Source of the DNA: Streptomyces albus subsp. chlorinus | GTDB lineage: Bacteria > Actinomycetota > Actinomycetes > Streptomycetales > Streptomycetaceae | Reading direction: 5' to 3' | Assembly (NCBI RefSeq): GCF_013302895.1 | Contig: NZ_VJOK01000001.1 | Coordinates: forward strand, 261,566-325,565 | DNA: 64,000 nt | Shown: piece by piece, positions 1 to 7,722 of the stretch | Numbering within the stretch: the first letter of the stretch is position 1 | Layout of the letters: each line of letters opens with the position of its first letter | Translations under genes and position numbers: made by a program | Notes under the pieces: generated by a model | The model's database searches: none | Seen by the model: only the letters and a program-made list of their open reading frames with translations | What the model was told of the DNA's origin: nothing

Positions 1-74
1 CCCCCCTCGGTGAGAACGAACGCCGACACCTCAACGAACTGCTTCAGCGGCTCTACGACGCGCACAGCCGCTGA
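1..74 (+). CDS. C-terminal end of a MarR-like regulator (partial)
   Basis: The window opens inside a gene. The frame ending with TGA at 72-74 gives about 22 residues ending in ENERRHLNELLQRLYDAHSR, which resembles the closing amphipathic helix of MarR-family repressors. The N-terminus and the winged helix lie outside the window, so the family call rests on a short tail and on the local abundance of regulators. Nothing convincing is seen between its stop and the SDR gene ending at 311. Confidence 0.4.
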   Translation, partial: PLGENERRHLNELLQRLYDAHSR

Positions 75-310
75 GCCGCACCGACGCCGCCGACACCGAG
101 TCGCCGGCGCCTCCCGGGCAACCGAGTCGGCCGCGCGTCCCGAAGCGCTCGGCCAACGGCGCGGCGACATGCGCACCGACGGCGGGCGCGGTGAGAACCA
201 GGCCGAGCACTTCCTGACCCGGCCGGGCCGGGCGGCGACCGCCATGACACGCGAGGGGCCAACGGCAGAGCGTCCCGGCGTCCGTGTCCCGTGCTCCTGA
301 CGCGCGGCCG

Positions 311-1114
311 TCACCGCTGCGCGGTGGGGCGTACCACGATCTCGTTCACGTCGACCCGGTCGGGCTGGGCGATCGCGTAGGCGATGGCGTCCGCGATCGC
401 CGCGGGGTCCAGCGCGATGGCGTCGCGGCGGGCCAGCAGTGCGGCGCGGGCGTCGGGATCGGCGACCGCGTGGACGAAGTCGGTGTGGACGAAGCCCGGG
501 GAGACCACGGTGACGCGCACATCACCGGACTCCTGCCGCAGCCCTTCGCAGACGGTACGCACGGCCGTCTTCGTCGCGGAGTACACCGCCTGCCCGGGGA
601 CGGTGCGGTACGCGGCGGTCGAGGCCACCGTCACGAGGTGTCCGCTCTCCTGCCCGCGGAAGACCGGCAGTGCGGCGGCGATGCCGTACAGGACGCCGCG
701 CAGATTGACGTCGATCAGGTCGTCCCACTCGTCGACGCGCAACTCCCCCAGCTCGGAGACCGGTCCGATGCCGGCGTTGCTGACCAGGACGTCGAGCCGG
801 CCGAACGCGGTGACCGCCGCCTCCACGAGGCGCACCAGGTCCGCACGCCGCCGCACGTCGGTCGGTACCCCGATGGCGCGGCCACCGTCGGCGCGGATCC
901 GCGCGGCAAGCCGCTCCACGCGTTCGGCGCGCCGGGCGCCGAGGACGACCGCCGCCCCGCGCTCCGCCAGGGCGAGCGCGGTGGCCCGGCCTATCCCGCT
1001 GCTGGCGCCGGTGACGGCGACGACCTTGCCGCGCGCTTGCGTTCCGACTGTGTTCGTCGTTCTCTCCGTGTTCGTCACTCTCTCCGTATTCGTCGTTCTC
1101 TCCGTGTCCGGCAT
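311..1114 (-). CDS. SDR family NAD(P)-dependent oxidoreductase
   Basis: 267 residues with the full short-chain dehydrogenase pattern: cofactor motif TGASSGIG at about 35-42, NAG at 113-115, catalytic Ser165, Tyr178 and Lys182 (YSATK). It should reduce or oxidise a carbonyl/alcohol with NAD(P)H in the cytoplasm; the substrate cannot be read from sequence. The ATG at 1114 has an AAGGAG about 11 bases upstream, so the odd N-terminus (three repeats of a DTERTT-like hexapeptide, residues 3-20) is probably translated; an ordinary SDR would begin near residue 28. It faces the XRE regulator starting at 1417, the likely regulator of this gene. Confidence 0.9.
   Translation of the reverse strand: MPDTERTTNTERVTNTERTTNTVGTQARGKVVAVTGASSGIGRATALALAERGAAVVLGARRAERVERLAARIRADGGRAIGVPTDVRRRADLVRLVEAAVTAFGRLDVLVSNAGIGPVSELGELRVDEWDDLIDVNLRGVLYGIAAALPVFRGQESGHLVTVASTAAYRTVPGQAVYSATKTAVRTVCEGLRQESGDVRVTVVSPGFVHTDFVHAVADPDARAALLARRDAIALDPAAIADAIAYAIAQPDRVDVNEIVVRPTAQR
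1055..1108 (-). repeat. 18-bp tandem repeat in SDR 5' end
   Basis: Three 18-base units (1091-1108, 1073-1090, 1055-1072) plus a short partial encode DTERTT, NTERVT, NTERTT and NT. The units are in frame and differ by only a few bases. They form a polar, probably disordered N-terminal tail on the SDR. Confidence 0.85.
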
Positions 1115-1416
1115 TGCTCTGGTGTCTCCTTCGGTCGGTCATGCGGCCGTCGCGCAGTCGGGTTCCGGTGAGCGGGAACCCGCGGTCCGGTACCGCATGC
1201 GGCGGCATCGGTCGAGGTCGGTGCCGGTGCGCCGCTACGTGGGTACATCGGTGCCGAGGGGTGGCGGCCAGCGATGCGGTCGGCGGGGCCGCTCCGGCAG
1301 ACCTTGCCGCCATGGCGCTCCCGGCGCCGTGAAGAAAACCGCGCGGCCCTGGTCCCGGCTTCAGTCTGCGGTAGGTTCGGCCTGGTATACAGAGCCCGTT
1401 TATTCTGGAACCGAAG

Positions 1417-2229
1417 GTGCCACCCACCGTGCGAAGCCATGAGGACCGGCGCCAGGAGCTGGGTGCTTTCCTGCGCAGCCGCAGAGAGCGGATCACCCCC
1501 GACGAGGTGGGGCTGCCCCGCACCGGCCGGCGCCGGACACCGGGACTGCGCCGGGAGGAACTCGCGCTGCTCGCCGGGATCAGCGCCACCTGGTACACGT
1601 ATCTGGAGCAGGGCCGGGACATCCGCACCTCGGACCAGGTGCTCGAAGCCCTCGCGTCGGCGCTGCGGCTCGACCGCCCCGAGCGCGATCACCTCTTCCA
1701 GCTCGCCGGCCACCCGCCCGCGGTCCGCACCGCGAAGGCCGAGCCGCTCGCCCCCGAGGTGGCGGCCGTCCCGCAGCTGCTCCAGCCGCAGCCGGCCTAT
1801 GTCATCGCCGGCAACTACGACGTGCTCAGCCGCAACGAGGCGGCCGACGCGCTCTTCCCGAACCTCGCCGGAGTGGCGGAGCGGCCCGCGAACCTCGTCC
1901 GCTGGACCTTTCTCGAACCCGCGGCCCGAGAGGTCGTCGTCGACTGGGAGCCGGAGGCACGCGGACTGCTCGCCCGGCTCCGCGCGCTGGCCGGGCGCCA
2001 CCCCGGCGACCCCCGGTACACGCGGCTGATCGACGAACTGCACGAGGGAAGCGGGCAGGTACGTGCCTGGTGGCCGCGGTACGACGTGCAGGCCCGGCAC
2101 AGCGGCCGGAAGCGGCTGCGGCCCCCGGGGCGGGAGGTGACCGAGTTCGCCTACACCGCGTTCCATCCGGCGGGACAGCCGGAACTGACGCTGGTCGTCT
2201 ACACCGAGGCGGCGCGGGCGGTCCACTGA
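1417..2229 (+). CDS. XRE-family regulator with MmyB-like ligand domain
   Basis: About 270 residues. Residues ~10-75 form a helix-turn-helix with the hallmark RRTPGLRREELALLAGIS and WYTYLEQGRD motifs of the actinobacterial XRE group. The remainder matches the MmyB-like C-terminal domain (NYDVLSRNEAADALF, then a tail rich in RYTRLIDELHEGS-type helices). Start is GTG at 1417 or GTG at 1429. It is divergent from the SDR gene, an arrangement that recurs twice more in this window (24308/25222 and 41553/42761). It probably represses or senses a ligand for the SDR gene. Confidence 0.9.
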   Translation: MPPTVRSHEDRRQELGAFLRSRRERITPDEVGLPRTGRRRTPGLRREELALLAGISATWYTYLEQGRDIRTSDQVLEALASALRLDRPERDHLFQLAGHPPAVRTAKAEPLAPEVAAVPQLLQPQPAYVIAGNYDVLSRNEAADALFPNLAGVAERPANLVRWTFLEPAAREVVVDWEPEARGLLARLRALAGRHPGDPRYTRLIDELHEGSGQVRAWWPRYDVQARHSGRKRLRPPGREVTEFAYTAFHPAGQPELTLVVYTEAARAVH

Positions 2230-2259
2230 GTCCGCCGGCAGCATGCCGCAGCGGGCGCC

Positions 2260-2809
2260 TCAGTGTCTGGGCCCGGCGATGGCGTAGCCTGCGGTGCCGA
2301 GGACCGCCAGGACGGGCGTCAGGGCCCAACAGCCGGCCGCGCCGGGTGACGGCGGCCAGCAGAGCGAAGCCCGTCGCACCGTCCGGTGCGCGGCTTCGGC
2401 CCGACCGAACCTGTCCAGGAGTTCACGGGCACATGCGGCGGCCTCGTGGCGGGGCATCCCGTGCGGGCGCCCGGCGAGTACCAGGTCCTCGGTCGCGGTG
2501 CCCATCGGGTCCGTGCCGGGCCGCCGGGAGACGAGGCCGATCGCCCGGCGCACCTGCTCGGGCCCGGCCGCCACATCGGTCCCGGCCACGCGTGCCGCTC
2601 CCGAGCCGGCGGCCGAGAGCGTCGAGAGGACCTTCACCGTGGTCGACTTGCCTGCCCCGTTCGGGCCGAGCAGTCCGAAGACGCTTCCCCTCGCCGCGGA
2701 GAAGCTCAGCCCCCGCAACGCCGGACCGGCGGCTTGTCCCGGCCGGTCGGACAGGTCTTGGTCAGATCGACGGCTTCACCGCCGGCTCCGGCGTGCGGGC
2801 AGCACCCAT
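2260..2809 (-). pseudogene. decayed DrrA-type ABC transporter ATPase
   Basis: Pieces of a multidrug-export ABC ATPase are spread over frames. ATG at 2809 opens a short N-terminal piece ending at PAVKPSI; the next piece (DLTKTCPTGRDKPPVR) is in another frame; then GLSFSAARGSVFGLLGPNGAGKSTTVKVLSTL carries an intact Walker A (GPNGAGKST). The signature motif, Walker B and the C-terminal half are missing, replaced by an unrelated hydrophobic tail. Several frameshifts and a large deletion make it non-functional. No partner permease remains apart from a possible hydrophobic scrap near 2260-2330. Confidence 0.75.
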
Positions 2810-2970
2810 CGTCACACCCCTTGCCAGGATCTGGTGTGACTCCCACCTTCCCGGTGCCATGGGACACGAGGAGGCTGGTCGGCGAGGGCTGGACCCTACG
2901 GTGGGAAGTCGCCGAAGACGCTGACACACGTACGGGGGACCGGGTTCCGACGCCGGCCCCGGTCGCATGG

Positions 2971-3426
2971 TCACAGGCCCGGACGGGTGCCGGTCCGGCC
3001 CGGTCGGTCCGCGCGGCGCGAGCGGACCAGCGCCAGTCCGCCGAGGGCTGTGCCGAGCAGCCCCACGAGCATGGCCACGTAGGCCCCGCCCAGTCCGTTC
3101 CCCGTACCGAGGCCGCCGTCGGCCGTGGCCGCGACCAGCCCGCCCAGCACCATGCCGGCCGCAGCTGCCGCCGTGGCCACCTTGGCGGCGAGCCTTCCGC
3201 CGGCTGTGATGAGACGACCGGCCGGACGGGCCAGCGCCAGCCCGGCGACGACCGCTCCGGCGAGCGCCGGCAGGGCGCCCGTGACGGCTCCGAGCCGCCC
3301 GGCGCCGAACTCGAAGACCCCGGCGGCGACCGGCTGGGCCGAGTCCCGCGCGGCCGCCGGCGCGGCAAGCCCGGCACCTGTGAGCAGCGCGGCCGTGACG
3401 GTGGCGAGCAAACGGCGAACAGACAT
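2971..3426 (-). CDS. DUF6223-like small membrane protein
   Basis: 151 residues from ATG at 3426 (GGAG lies a few bases upstream). A signal peptide is visible (RRLLATVTAALLTGAGLAAPAAA, residues 4-26), followed by three hydrophobic Ala/Gly/Leu-rich stretches near 45-65, 85-105 and 112-133 and a basic C-terminal tail. The pattern resembles actinobacterial DUF6223 proteins; that family name is from memory and moderately sure. No catalytic residues are seen and the function is unknown. It is divergent from the two-component system, with a perfect 24-bp palindrome between them. Confidence 0.75.
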   Translation of the reverse strand: MSVRRLLATVTAALLTGAGLAAPAAARDSAQPVAAGVFEFGAGRLGAVTGALPALAGAVVAGLALARPAGRLITAGGRLAAKVATAAAAAGMVLGGLVAATADGGLGTGNGLGGAYVAMLVGLLGTALGGLALVRSRRADRPGRTGTRPGL

Positions 3427-3565
3427 GGGGTGCTCCGTTTCTCCCTGCGAATGCGTACCGCCCGAGAATGTCCGCCCGGCACGTGCCCGGTCGTCCCGCG
3501 AACGCGGACGCTTCGCGGTACCGCCGCTGCCGCGCCCGGCTGCCACGGACGCGGCAGGAGGGCGG

Positions 3566-3589
3566 CGGCTACCGCGTACGCGGTAGCCG
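3566..3589. promoter_or_regulatory. 24-bp perfect palindrome, candidate operator
   Basis: The 24 bases are self-complementary around 3577/3578; the inner part reads ACCGCGTACGCGGT. It lies between the divergent DUF6223-like gene (start 3426) and the sensor kinase gene (start 3647), about 45 bases upstream of the kinase -10. A binding site for the neighbouring response regulator or another dimeric regulator is plausible. Confidence 0.6.
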
Positions 3590-3633
3590 GCCTCTCGTCC
3601 GCGATGGGGACCCGCCCTCCGGCGGAAGCGAGC

Positions 3634-3639
3634 TAGGGT
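3634..3639 (+). promoter_or_regulatory. -10 element TAGGGT of the kinase operon
   Basis: TAGGGT ends seven bases before the ATG at 3647, which would place transcription start at or next to the start codon, giving a leaderless mRNA. No strong -35 is visible. This supports ATG 3647 over the GTG at 3638. Confidence 0.5.
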
Positions 3640-3646
3640 GCCGCGC

Positions 3647-4776
3647 ATGAGTGCGGGTGAGTCCGGTGTCCGGGCACGTATCGCTGACTGGGCCATCGCG
3701 GCGGGTGTGGCGGCGGCGCTGCTGGCCACCGGGCTGTCCGCGCAGCGTTCCGCCACGCACCCCGGCATACTCGCCGGGTACGGGCTGCTGACAGCCGGCG
3801 GGCTGGCGCTGGCGGCGCGCCGCCGGTTCCCGGTCGCTGTCCTGGCCGTCACCGGGCTGTGCGCGACCGGATACCAGGCGGTCGGCTTCGATGTGCCCGC
3901 CGTCGCCTACCTGTTCGCGGTGTACGCGGCTGTGCGGGCGGGACACCGCGCCGTCACGGTGGCGGTGAGCGTGGCCGTACTGGCGCTTCTCCCGCTCGCG
4001 GCCCTGGTCTCGGGTCCGCATGACGCGGGTGAGGCGTTGGCACAGGCCCGAGGTGCTCTGGAGATCGCCTGGCTGGTCGCGGCCGGCGCCGCCGGCGAGG
4101 CGCTGCGGCAGGCCGAGCGGCGGGCGGACGAGGCGGAGCGCACCCGGGAGGAGACCGCTCGGCGCCGCGCGGACGAGGAGCGGCTGCACATCGCACGGGA
4201 GTTGCACGATGCGCTCACCCACCAGATCTCCGTCATCAAGGTGCAGGCCGAGGTCGCCGTCCACGTGGCCCGGAAGCGTGGGGAACAGGTGCCGGAGGCC
4301 CTGCTGGCGATCCAGGAGGCCGGCCGTGAGGCGAGCCGGGAACTGCGCGCCACCCTGGAGGCGCTGCGCGACGACGACACGGCTCCGCCGCGGGGACTCG
4401 ACGACATCCCGGGCCTCGTGGAACGAGCGGGCAGGACGGGCCTGGAGGCGACACTGACGATGCGGGGACAGCTCCACGACGTACCGTCCGCGGTGGGCCG
4501 GACCGCCTACCGCATCGTCCAGGAGTCGCTCACCAACATCGCCCGCCACGCGAACGCCGCCACGGCATCGGTCCGCATCGACCGCTGCCCGGACACCCTC
4601 GCGATACGCGTCGACGACGACGGGACGGCGACGCCGGTCGCCCCACCGGCGTCCGGCGTCGGCCTGCTCGGTATGCGCGAACGGGTCACCGCCCTCGGCG
4701 GCCGGCTGCGGGCGGCCCCCGCAGCGAGGGCGGCTTCACCGTCCACGCCGAACTCCCCCTGGAGCAGCCCTCGTGA
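3647..4776 (+). CDS. NarL-type sensor histidine kinase, frameshifted near the 3' end
   Basis: Membrane sensor kinase with about four N-terminal transmembrane segments (residues ~15-125), a coiled linker, a HisKA_3 dimerisation box RLHIARELHDALTHQ with phospho-accepting His187, and an HATPase domain with N-box YRIVQESLTNIARHA and G-box GVGLLGMRERV. As sequenced, the frame runs on to a stop at 4882 and ends in an unrelated basic tail. Restoring one C at the run 4716-4720 gives a normal ending (SEGGFTVHAELPLEQPS) with its stop at 4774-4776, overlapping the regulator's GTG at 4773. Either a sequencing deletion or a recent mutation replacing the last ~20 residues. Confidence 0.85.
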
Positions 4777-5435
4777 TCCGTGTCCTGCTGGCCGACGACC
4801 AGTCGCTCATCCGCAGCGGTTTCCGCGCGCTCCTCGACCTGGAGGAAGACATCGAGGTGGTGGCCGAGGCGGCGGACGGTGACGAGGCCCTGCGGCTCGC
4901 CGCCTGCCATCTGCCCGACGTCGCGCTCATCGACATCCAGATGCCGGGCACCGACGGGATCGAGGCGACCCGCCGCATCACCGCCGACCCCGCACTGGCG
5001 GGGGTCCACGTGGTGATCCTGACCAACTACGGCTTCGACGAACACGTCTTCGACGCGCTGCGCGCCGGTGCCGCCGGCTTTCTCGTCAAGGACATCGTGC
5101 CCGAGGACTTCCCGCACTCCGTACGTGTCGCCGCGCGAGGCGACGCCCTGCTCGCCCCCGCGATCACCCGGAAGCTGATCCACCGGTATGTCACCCAGCC
5201 TCTCCGCACGGACACCGGCACGGGGCTGGAGGAGCTGACCGGCCGCGAACGCGAGACCGTCGTCCTGGTCGCGCAGGGCCTGTCCAACGACCAGATCGCC
5301 GAGCGCCTCGTCATCAGCCCGCTCACCGCGAAGACCCACATCAACCGGGCCATGGCCAAGCTCCATGTCCGCGACCGCGCCCAACTGGTCGTCCGCGCCT
5401 ACGAATCCGGCCTGGTGTCACCGCGCACCCCGTGA
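4773..5435 (+). CDS. NarL/FixJ-type response regulator
   Basis: 220 residues. The receiver domain has the acidic pair ADDQ (residues 7-10), phospho-accepting Asp54 (LIDIQMPG), a conserved Thr near 87 and Lys in FLVKDI near 104. The C-terminal LuxR-type helix-turn-helix (LTGREREVVL-like, GLSNDQIAERL, SPLTAKTHINRAMAKL) binds DNA. The GTG start overlaps the intended stop of the kinase gene as GTGA, so the two are translationally coupled. Targets are unknown; the adjacent DUF6223-like gene and the palindrome at 3566-3589 are candidates. Confidence 0.95.
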   Translation: MIRVLLADDQSLIRSGFRALLDLEEDIEVVAEAADGDEALRLAACHLPDVALIDIQMPGTDGIEATRRITADPALAGVHVVILTNYGFDEHVFDALRAGAAGFLVKDIVPEDFPHSVRVAARGDALLAPAITRKLIHRYVTQPLRTDTGTGLEELTGRERETVVLVAQGLSNDQIAERLVISPLTAKTHINRAMAKLHVRDRAQLVVRAYESGLVSPRTP

Positions 5436-5482
5436 CACGGCGGCCCGGCGCGCCTCCGGGCGCCTCGCCCCGGAAGCGATTC

Positions 5483-5500
5483 CCGGGCGCGACCGCCCGG
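5483..5500. terminator. hairpin between convergent genes
   Basis: A 7-bp GC stem (CCGGGCG / CGCCCGG) with a CGAC loop sits between the response regulator stop (5435) and the convergent gene ending at 5532. It could end transcription from both sides; no U-tract is present, as is usual in these genomes. Confidence 0.5.
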
Positions 5501-5531
5501 CCGTCGGTCAGAGTGCGGGACGTGGACCAGG

Positions 5532-6494
5532 TCAGGTGAGGCGAAGACGGTGGTGGAGGATCCGGAGCGTGTCACCGACCAGGTGGGTGGGTGAGAGGCG
5601 GAAGTGCCAGCAGGGGCTGGGACGGAGCAGTGCGGCACCCTGTCGCTCGAGGCCCAGCACGGCTTGGAAGAGGAGCATCAGGAGGGGACGGTAGAGGAAC
5701 TGGGCTGCCGGGTCGGCCTCGTCCAGCGCGGCGTGGGCGGTCCGGAAGGCGGCGCGGGCCTTGCCGCACGCATGGGCGAGGAGAGCACGGACGGCGGGGG
5801 TCTCCCGGCCGGCTTCCAGGTCGGCGCGGGTGACGCGGAAGTGCAGCAGGTCGGTCTCGGGGATGGTGAGCAGGCCGCGCCGCAGGTCGTCCGCCAGGTC
5901 GGCGAGATCGTCCCAGCGCTGCGCGGCGTCGATGGCCAGCCTCGACGCGGTCACGTTGCGCGCGTGGGGCGGGACGCGGCATGCGGCGAGCAGGATGCGG
6001 GCGGCCGGCAGGTTGCCGCGCTCGACGTTGTCGTGGTGGTCCTGTTCGGTGGCGTATCCGGTCAGTCCCAGGCGACCGGCCTGTGCCGCGAGGTAGGCGT
6101 GGACGTCGCCGGGGTCGATGGGCCGCACCCGCATGGTGTGCAGAAACGCCCGCAGCAGAGGTTGTTCGGCGCGGCCGGTGGCCAGCCCCTGCCTGACCTG
6201 GTCGGCCCAGGCGTGGAAGGCCGCCGGGTCGCACTGGCGCACCGGCACATCCGCCAGGCAGTCGGCGTGGATGGACAGGGCGCCCACAGCGAGCAAGTGG
6301 GGCTGCCACGCAGGGGGGCTCAGGAGGCGCCCTGGAACGTAGAGGCCCGGGTATCTGCGGGCCGCCAGGTGCGCCGCGGCGGTGTAGTCGTCGCGCAGCC
6401 GGCCCCGGGGGATCCCCGCCAGGTGCAGTGTGCGCTGCCAGGGCGCGGCCTCGGTCCCGAGCCGGCGCAGCAGCGGCAGGACGGACGCCGTCAT
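5532..6494 (-). CDS. squalene/phytoene synthase-like prenyl transferase
   Basis: 320 residues from ATG at 6494. All-helical isoprenoid synthase of the head-to-head condensing type: first aspartate motif DCLAD (78-82), a central GYATEQDHHDNVERGNLP stretch (~147-163), and a second acidic motif RWDDLADLADDLRRG (~193-207). These positions match the two Mg-diphosphate sites of squalene/phytoene synthases, but spacing and sequence differ from carotenoid CrtB or hopanoid HpnC/HpnD, so the product is unknown. Its start overlaps the stop of the cis-prenyltransferase gene by ATGA, showing coupled translation and a shared pathway. No desaturase or cyclase is nearby. Confidence 0.8.
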   Translation of the reverse strand: MTASVLPLLRRLGTEAAPWQRTLHLAGIPRGRLRDDYTAAAHLAARRYPGLYVPGRLLSPPAWQPHLLAVGALSIHADCLADVPVRQCDPAAFHAWADQVRQGLATGRAEQPLLRAFLHTMRVRPIDPGDVHAYLAAQAGRLGLTGYATEQDHHDNVERGNLPAARILLAACRVPPHARNVTASRLAIDAAQRWDDLADLADDLRRGLLTIPETDLLHFRVTRADLEAGRETPAVRALLAHACGKARAAFRTAHAALDEADPAAQFLYRPLLMLLFQAVLGLERQGAALLRPSPCWHFRLSPTHLVGDTLRILHHRLRLT

Positions 6495-7447
6495 GAGGGC
6501 TGGTTCGCCTGCCCCGGTTGCGGCGGTTCCCCGGTGAGCTGGTGCAGGGCGAAGCGGGCGGTGTCCCTCAGCCCGTCCCACAAGGTGGTGCCCAGGTGGG
6601 AGGCGATCGCCGTGGACAGGCCGAGCAACGCGGGCGGACCGGAGCGGCCCGACGCGTCCTGCGGGTCCGGCAGGAGGGCGTGGCCGCTGAGCGTCGCGGA
6701 GGGGGCAGTGCCACCGGGTTCCCCCGCGCCCGCCGTGTCCTCCGGTCCCAGGGTGCCGAAACGGCGCCGGCGCTGCTGGTACAGCTCCAGGGCGTGACGG
6801 AAGTGAGGGGCGCGGAAGTCGGGCCAGAGCACGTCGAGGAAGACAAGCTCGGCGTAGGCGCAGTGCCACAGCAGGAAGTTCGACAGCCGGTGCTCGCCCC
6901 CGGTGCGCAGGAGCATGTCCACGTCGGGGAGTTCGGGCAGCTGCATGTGCTGGGCGAAACTCTCCGCCGTGATCTCTTCGGCCGCAACGCCCTCGGCGGC
7001 CAGGGAACGCGCGGCATCGCACACGTCCTGGCGGCCTCCGTAGTTGAACGCCAGGCTCAGGTGCAGGGTGCTGTTGCCGCGGGTGAGGTCCTCGGCCTCG
7101 CGCAGCTTCGCCATCACGTCCGCGGGGATGCGGGGGTCCTCACGGCCCAGCAGACGCAACCGGACGCCACGCTCGTGCATGCGCCGCACTCCCCGGTCGA
7201 TGACGTGCTGGGCGAGGAAGCGCACCAGGAAGCTGACCTCTTCCTCCGGGCGCGACCAGTTCTCCGTGGAGAAGGCGAACAACGTCAGCCACTCGACGTC
7301 CTCCTCCAACGCGCCGTCCAGAACCGCTTCGAGGGCGGCCCAGGCGGCCATGTGGCCGTGGCTGCGCTCCAGCCCGCGGTGCCGGGCCCAGCGGCCGTTG
7401 CCGTCCATGATGCAGGCGACATGCCTGGGAGGAGTCCTGGAACCCAT
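6491..7447 (-). CDS. cis-prenyltransferase (polyprenyl diphosphate synthase) with C-terminal extension
   Basis: 318 residues from ATG at 7447. Undecaprenyl-diphosphate-synthase fold with CIMDGNGRWA (catalytic Asp15), LTLFAFSTENW (~55-64), a central NYGGRQD (~135-141), and RTGGEHRLSNFLLWHCAYAEL (~181-201), the family signature. It joins isopentenyl diphosphate units with cis geometry in the cytoplasm. Usual UppS enzymes are about 230-270 residues; here ~85 residues rich in Gly, Ala, Pro and Leu follow RRRRFGTL and have no recognised domain. It is coupled to the downstream synthase, so it more likely feeds a specialised isoprenoid than cell-wall undecaprenol. An upstream GTG start is possible. 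Confidence 0.88.
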   Translation of the reverse strand: MGSRTPPRHVACIMDGNGRWARHRGLERSHGHMAAWAALEAVLDGALEEDVEWLTLFAFSTENWSRPEEEVSFLVRFLAQHVIDRGVRRMHERGVRLRLLGREDPRIPADVMAKLREAEDLTRGNSTLHLSLAFNYGGRQDVCDAARSLAAEGVAAEEITAESFAQHMQLPELPDVDMLLRTGGEHRLSNFLLWHCAYAELVFLDVLWPDFRAPHFRHALELYQQRRRRFGTLGPEDTAGAGEPGGTAPSATLSGHALLPDPQDASGRSGPPALLGLSTAIASHLGTTLWDGLRDTARFALHQLTGEPPQPGQANQPS

Positions 7448-7493
7448 GCCATCCACCCTCAACCGACCGCGCGCAGCGGTAACTTCGTGCCAG

Positions 7494-7539
7494 GGAGTGC
7501 CTGCCCGGGCGCGGTCGGGCGTACCCGGGCAGGCACTCC
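7494..7539 (-). promoter_or_regulatory. 16-bp inverted repeat upstream of the prenyltransferase pair
   Basis: Perfect 16-base arms (7494-7509 and 7524-7539) flank a 14-base centre; the inner arm reads TGCCTGCCCGGG. It lies 47 bases upstream of the cis-prenyltransferase ATG and about 185 bases downstream of the racemase-like gene's stop, both on the minus strand. It can be a terminator for the upstream operon or a leader hairpin/operator for the prenyl pair. Confidence 0.55.
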
Positions 7540-7722
7540 TTCGGGGGAAAAGTGGAGTCCGGGCGCATGGCGGCGGAAGTGTGTCACCTCGCTGGAGCGT
7601 CCGTCGGCTCACCCGCCGGCGCCCCGCTCCCCGCTGCTGACGCCGTGGAGGGCCGGCCCGTTCCCCGCGACGGGTCCACGGGGAACGGGACCGGACCGGT
7701 CCCTACGGCCGGTTGCCGCTCT

